Shown here piece after piece: positions 7,227 to 9,990 of a DNA stretch of 9,990 nt. The translations under genes and the position numbers were made by a program. Below the pieces are notes generated by a model. That model had not been told where the DNA came from, searched no databases, and saw only the letters and a list, made by a program, of their open reading frames with translations. Where the stretch lies: assembly GCA_014879435.1 (NCBI GenBank), contig JACSSB010000135.1:1-9990 (forward strand). Reading direction: 5' to 3'. Position 1 is the first letter of the stretch; each line of letters starts with the position of its first letter. The stretch is from Phycisphaerales bacterium. Lineage in GTDB: Bacteria; Pseudomonadota; Gammaproteobacteria; Competibacterales; Competibacteraceae.

Positions 7227-7976
7227 ATGGCGATCCCTCTTCCTTTATCCCGTGCCCGTAAGCGCTCCGGTAATCTGGCCCAAACCGTTGCCGCCGATCT
7301 GACCCAGCAGATCCGCGACGGCCAGCTTCGCCCTGGCGACAAGCTGCCCACCGAAACCGAACTGATCGAAAACCAAGGTGTGAGTCGCACCGTAGTACGC
7401 GAGGCTCTCTCCCAGCTCCAGGCAGCGGGTTTGGTGGAAACGCGCCATGGCGTCGGTACCTTCGTTCTGGCGACACCTCCAGAACAGGTACTCCCCTTTG
7501 ATCCGGGTACGCTGGGCACGCTGCACGACGTGATCGCGCTAATGGAATTACGCATCAGCCTGGAGACCGAGGCCGCCAGCCTAGCGGCCGCGCGCCGGAC
7601 TAGTACGCAGCTCCAGGCGATACAGGAAGCACTCAATACCTTGCAAGCGGGTATCGACGCGGGAGTCGATACGGCATCGGCCGATTTCCAGTTTCACTGG
7701 CGGATCAGTCAAGCCACTGGAAATCGCTACTTCGCAAACATCTTCAACCAGATCGGTGTCGTGCTGATTCCCCGCACCCGTCTCGATACCTCACGATTGA
7801 CGCCAGCGCAGGACGAGTCTTACCTGCAACGGATCAATCAAGAACACGAAGACATTTACGCGGCGATTGTTCGCCAAGATGCCGATGCCGCTCGCGCCGC
7901 CATGCGAATGCATCTGACCAACAGCCGCGAACGACTGCGCCGGGTTGCCGACGTTGCTGAAACATCTCTCCCTTAA
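7227..7976 (+). CDS. GntR-family transcriptional regulator, FadR (FCD) subfamily
   Basis: This is probably the ligand-responsive repressor or activator of the divergent glucarate operon. The 249-residue protein has an N-terminal winged helix-turn-helix: IRDGQLRPGDKLPTETEL at 29-46, then GVSRTVVREALSQLQAAGLV at 51-70, then the wing ETRHGVGTFVL. An all-helical FCD ligand domain follows. The usual FCD metal-site residues are visible as Asp153 and His157 (in ADFQFHWR), His207 (QEHEDIY) and His229 (MRMHLTNS), so it likely binds a carboxylated effector through a metal. I choose the ATG at 7227; a TTG at 7191 would add 12 residues (MQDFFHPLWTEA), but those fall in a DNA tandem repeat. The effector is inferred to be glucarate or a pathway intermediate. 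Confidence 0.92.
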   Translation: MAIPLPLSRARKRSGNLAQTVAADLTQQIRDGQLRPGDKLPTETELIENQGVSRTVVREALSQLQAAGLVETRHGVGTFVLATPPEQVLPFDPGTLGTLHDVIALMELRISLETEAASLAAARRTSTQLQAIQEALNTLQAGIDAGVDTASADFQFHWRISQATGNRYFANIFNQIGVVLIPRTRLDTSRLTPAQDESYLQRINQEHEDIYAAIVRQDADAARAAMRMHLTNSRERLRRVADVAETSLP

Positions 7977-8008
7977 CCCGCGCCACTGGATCATCAGCAA
8001 GCGCTCAC

Positions 8009-8030
8009 TCCCCTTTTAACAAAGGAAGGG
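8009..8030. repeat. Degenerate C/G-rich dyad after the regulator gene
   Basis: TCCCCTTTT, AAC, AAAGGAAGGG is an imperfect relative of the CCCCCCTTT/AAAGGGGGG repeat at 2133-2163. It starts 33 bases after the regulator stop codon. It may act as a weak end-of-gene hairpin; no T-run follows it. Confidence 0.35.
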
Positions 8031-8085
8031 ACAGAACAACTCAGATCATCATACACACTACGCAATTCAATAAGACATCATGTTG

Positions 8086-8102
8086 TATGATATCTTATAT
8101 CA
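8086..8102 (+). promoter_or_regulatory. Operator candidate upstream of the AEC transporter gene
   Basis: TGATAT (8088-8093) and ATATCA (8097-8102) form a 6-bp inverted repeat with a CTT centre. The stretch starting at 8086, TATGATATCTTAT, matches TATGATAACTGAT (minus strand from 7131, in the regulator's own promoter) at 11 of 13 positions. A looser relative, TATGATGATCTGA, lies on the minus strand at 8053-8041. A weak promoter can be drawn over it (TTGTAT at 8083-8088 and CATAAT at 8107-8112, 18 bases apart). Confidence 0.45.
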
Positions 8103-8152
8103 ATAACATAATAACAATTCTGAACACCTGATACCGTACCAAGCTCCAACTT

Positions 8153-9088
8153 ATGGATATCGTTCTTAATATCATTTTGCCGGTCTTTGGCGTGCTGCTG
8201 CTGGGCTACGGCGCAGCCTGGGCGGGTTTGTTCGATGCGGCAGCTAATCGTGGCCTATCGCTGTTTGCTTTCAACTTTGCCATTCCCTTGTTGCTGTTTC
8301 GTTCCATGGCGCACGCCGATTTACCGGACACCATGCCCTGGGGCTTTCTGGCCTCTTATTACATGGGTGCTTTTATTGTCTTTGGTCTGGGAATGGCGGT
8401 GGGCCGCTTATTTTCTCATCGTCTGGACGAATTGGGTGTTCTGGGCCTAGGCACCGCTTTTTCTAACACTGCGATGGTAGGCATTCCTCTGGTACTGACG
8501 ACCTTTGGTGATGCTGCGGCCCTACCACTGTTTCTGCTGATGAGCTTTCATTCCCTGCTGCTGCTACCCACTGCGACCACGATCATCGAAATCGGCCGTG
8601 GCCACAAAGGTGCATTACGCGAAATCCCTTGGAACGCTATCAAGGGGCTCATCGCCAACCCGTTGGTTCCAGCATTGATTGCTGGTTTTGTATTCAGCCT
8701 GTCTCACTTTCCCGTCCCAAAAGCCTTGGACAGCATGGCCGCCGCCCTGGGTACCGCCGCTGCACCCTGCGCCTTGTTCGCTATGGGGGGAAATCTGCGC
8801 CAGCACCGCATCAGCGGCGACCGGATGGAAATCACCATACTGGTGGTCATCAAGCTGCTGATACATCCTCTGTTGGTATGGATATTGGGAACCTGGGTTT
8901 TCACGATGGACCCCTTGTGGACTCACGTGGCGGTCTTTATGGCAGCATTGCCATCGGGCGTCACCGCTTATCTACTTGCCCAGCGCTATCAGATCGGTAT
9001 TCCCATTGCGATCTCAATGGTTTTTCTTTCTACTCTGCTATCCATTCTGAGCTTATCGCTCTTGTTGTTCCTGTTGAAGGTGCGGTAA
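8153..9088 (+). CDS. AEC-family (auxin efflux carrier/MdcF-like) membrane transporter
   Basis: This is an integral membrane protein of 311 residues with about ten hydrophobic segments, starting directly with MDIVLNIILPVFGVLLLGYG. The family signature FSNTAMVGIPLVL is near residues 103-115, and the two-half layout shows in the second repeat, with ALFAMGGNLRQH near 213-224 and ALPSGVTAYLLAQRYQ near 264-279. AEC proteins in bacteria often move small organic acids such as malonate, lactate or malate; the substrate here is not readable from sequence. No convincing ribosome binding site precedes the ATG at 8153, so translation may be weak or the start may be unusual. The palindrome upstream suggests control by the neighbouring GntR regulator. 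It also precedes a decarboxylase gene pair, so it could supply either pathway. Confidence 0.88.
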   Translation: MDIVLNIILPVFGVLLLGYGAAWAGLFDAAANRGLSLFAFNFAIPLLLFRSMAHADLPDTMPWGFLASYYMGAFIVFGLGMAVGRLFSHRLDELGVLGLGTAFSNTAMVGIPLVLTTFGDAAALPLFLLMSFHSLLLLPTATTIIEIGRGHKGALREIPWNAIKGLIANPLVPALIAGFVFSLSHFPVPKALDSMAAALGTAAAPCALFAMGGNLRQHRISGDRMEITILVVIKLLIHPLLVWILGTWVFTMDPLWTHVAVFMAALPSGVTAYLLAQRYQIGIPIAISMVFLSTLLSILSLSLLLFLLKVR

Positions 9089-9121
9089 GTTCTGACTCCG
9101 GGCTGAGCACAGCGTAAATGA

Positions 9122-9220
9122 TGATCAAGACCTGCAATCTGCAAAGGACGAATCCGACGACTGCCCAAGCAGCGTCGGTACCAACCGCGTGGAATTTCAG
9201 GCAAAAACCCATCTTGATCA
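9122..9220. repeat. Long-spaced inverted repeat enclosing a hairpin
   Basis: TGATCAAGA (9122-9130) and TCTTGATCA (9212-9220) are perfect 9-bp inverted copies separated by 81 bases, with the hairpin at 9154-9178 between them. Six T's follow at 9226-9231. This may be a structured RNA, a relic of a small mobile element, or chance. No gene is recognised in the 239-base gap that holds it. Confidence 0.35.
9154..9178 (+). terminator. Strong hairpin after the AEC transporter gene
   Basis: CCGACG (9154-9159) pairs with CGTCGG (9173-9178) and CTGC (9161-9164) with GCAG (9169-9172) around a CCAA loop, with a single bulged A at 9160: ten base pairs in 25 bases. It lies 66 bases past the transporter stop. 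The sequence directly after it is not T-rich, so a terminator role is uncertain; it may only protect the message end. Confidence 0.45.
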
Positions 9221-9327
9221 ATAGCTTTTTTCCGCGTCCAGTTAGCATGGTTGCGGTTTCTCTACCACGTTCATGAATCGCTCCCCGCTCACCCGCCATC
9301 TCTGGCATGACCTTAAGGACTCTCTAT

Positions 9328-9585
9328 ATGGAAGAACCTAATCTTTTGGTAATTTGCCTGAACGCCTTCGCGGCTGTACTCATCCTCCTCACCATACTCA
9401 GTGGCGCTCTGCGAGGGTTGATCGAACTCTTTCCAGAACGCGGTGACCCCAACAAAGAAGCACAAAAATTCACGACCACGGCTCCACAGCCTGGAACCGA
9501 CGCCGCTATCGCTGTCGCCATCGCCACCGCCGCAAACGCTATTATTCCTGGCGCACGCGTCACTCGTATCGAAGAAATCAAATAA
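9328..9585 (+). CDS. OadG-like gamma subunit of a sodium-pumping decarboxylase
   Basis: This small membrane-anchored subunit should hold a biotin-dependent decarboxylase complex together at the inner membrane. The 85-residue protein has one hydrophobic helix at about 7-29 (CLNAFAAVLILLTILSG), a polar linker rich in Pro, Thr and Gln, and a C-terminal module AAIAVAIATAANAIIPGARV followed by TRIEEIK at 79-85, the usual ending of OadG-type subunits. The ATG at 9328 is preferred over one at 9307 because AAGGA at 9315-9319 is spaced eight bases upstream. It is 19 bases ahead of the alpha-like gene on the same strand, so the two are co-transcribed. The beta subunit, the membrane sodium pump, would be expected beyond the right edge. 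Confidence 0.82.
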   Translation: MEEPNLLVICLNAFAAVLILLTILSGALRGLIELFPERGDPNKEAQKFTTTAPQPGTDAAIAVAIATAANAIIPGARVTRIEEIK

Positions 9586-9604
9586 ATATTAGAGAGATAC
9601 ACTC

Positions 9605-9990
9605 ATGATCCTTGCACCCACCCCCAAAAAAATCCATGTTATGTTGACTGCTTTCCGTGACGGCTTACAAAGCGTATTCGGTGGCAAGGTGCGCGTGAAT
9701 GACGTGCTGCCTGCGATGCAGGCGGCGGCCGGTATGGGCATCCGTCATTTCGAATTCGGCGGCGGCGCACGCTATCAGGCTCCTTATTTCTATGCCGGCG
9801 AAGATCCCTTCACTTGTATGGACAAAATGCGTGAGGTGGTCGGCTCGGATGCCGATCTGCAAATCCTCACCCGTTCGGTGTCCGGCGTCACCCTGACCAC
9901 CCAGCGACTCAAAGCGCTGGAGATGCAGGCGCGGTTGATGAAAAAGCATGGCACCACCATCGACCGCAACTTCGATTTCATGAACGATGT
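9605..9990 (+). CDS. Atypical OadA/PycB-like carboxyltransferase, N-terminal part
   Basis: This looks like the carboxyltransferase domain of a biotin-dependent decarboxylase alpha subunit (HMGL-like TIM barrel). The first 128 residues are visible; the gene runs off the right edge. TAFRDGLQS at 15-23 sits where ordinary OadA/PycB has TLRDAHQS, keeping the Arg, Asp, Gln and Ser but with a DGLQ reminiscent of HMG-CoA lyase. EFGGGARYQAPYF at 50-62 stands for the usual EVWGGATFD, and RNFDFMND at 121-128 for RIFDALND. The overall order fits the family, but the changed residues suggest a substrate other than oxaloacetate or pyruvate. AGAGAG at 9591-9596 lies eight bases before the ATG. The preceding gamma subunit gene supports a membrane sodium-pump complex. 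The catalytic Lys region and any biotin domain are outside the window. Confidence 0.75.
   Translation, partial: MILAPTPKKIHVMLTAFRDGLQSVFGGKVRVNDVLPAMQAAAGMGIRHFEFGGGARYQAPYFYAGEDPFTCMDKMREVVGSDADLQILTRSVSGVTLTTQRLKALEMQARLMKKHGTTIDRNFDFMND

Noticed and set aside
9030..9308. 92-codon open frame on the minus strand overlapping the AEC gene end
   Set aside because: It overlaps the 3' end of the transporter gene by 59 bases, has no clear ribosome binding site, and its residues do not resemble a known family; most likely chance.

Overview
The window looks like chromosome of a gammaproteobacterium with moderately high GC. This is inferred from the close resemblance of several proteins to Escherichia coli glucarate-pathway enzymes; the genus cannot be fixed from sequence alone. 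Most of it is a sugar-acid catabolic locus. Both window ends cut through genes.

Positions 1-6969 hold six genes, all on the minus strand, read from right to left: an MFS glucarate/galactarate permease (gudP), glucarate dehydratase (gudD), a 2-dehydro-3-deoxyglucarate class II aldolase (garL), a Tat-exported SMP-30/gluconolactonase-like lactonase, a GlxR-type tartronate semialdehyde reductase (glxR) and a MOFRL-type glycerate 2-kinase cut off by the left edge. Together they form a full route: D-glucarate is imported, dehydrated to 5-keto-4-deoxyglucarate, cleaved to pyruvate plus tartronate semialdehyde, reduced to D-glycerate and phosphorylated to 2-phosphoglycerate. The lactonase may open glucarolactones outside the cytoplasm before uptake. 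Several gaps in the operon carry strong hairpins (5523-5561, 3288-3319) or a C/G-rich repeat (2133-2163).

Positions 6970-7226 are a divergent control region with an inverted-repeat operator candidate over a very good sigma70-type promoter, a second palindrome nearer gudP, and a 23-bp imperfect tandem repeat just upstream of the regulator. The FadR-subfamily GntR regulator follows on the plus strand (7227-7976).

Positions 8153-9088 encode an AEC-family membrane transporter. Its upstream region carries a 13-bp element matching the regulator's operator region at 11 of 13 bases, which suggests shared control. After a 239-bp gap with a strong hairpin nested in a longer inverted repeat come a small OadG-like gamma subunit and the start of an unusual OadA/PycB-like carboxyltransferase. 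These two look like the beginning of a sodium-pumping decarboxylase operon of uncertain substrate. The most interesting points are the shared operator motif, the exported lactonase inside the glucarate operon, the tandem repeat in the regulator leader, and the atypical decarboxylase alpha-like subunit.
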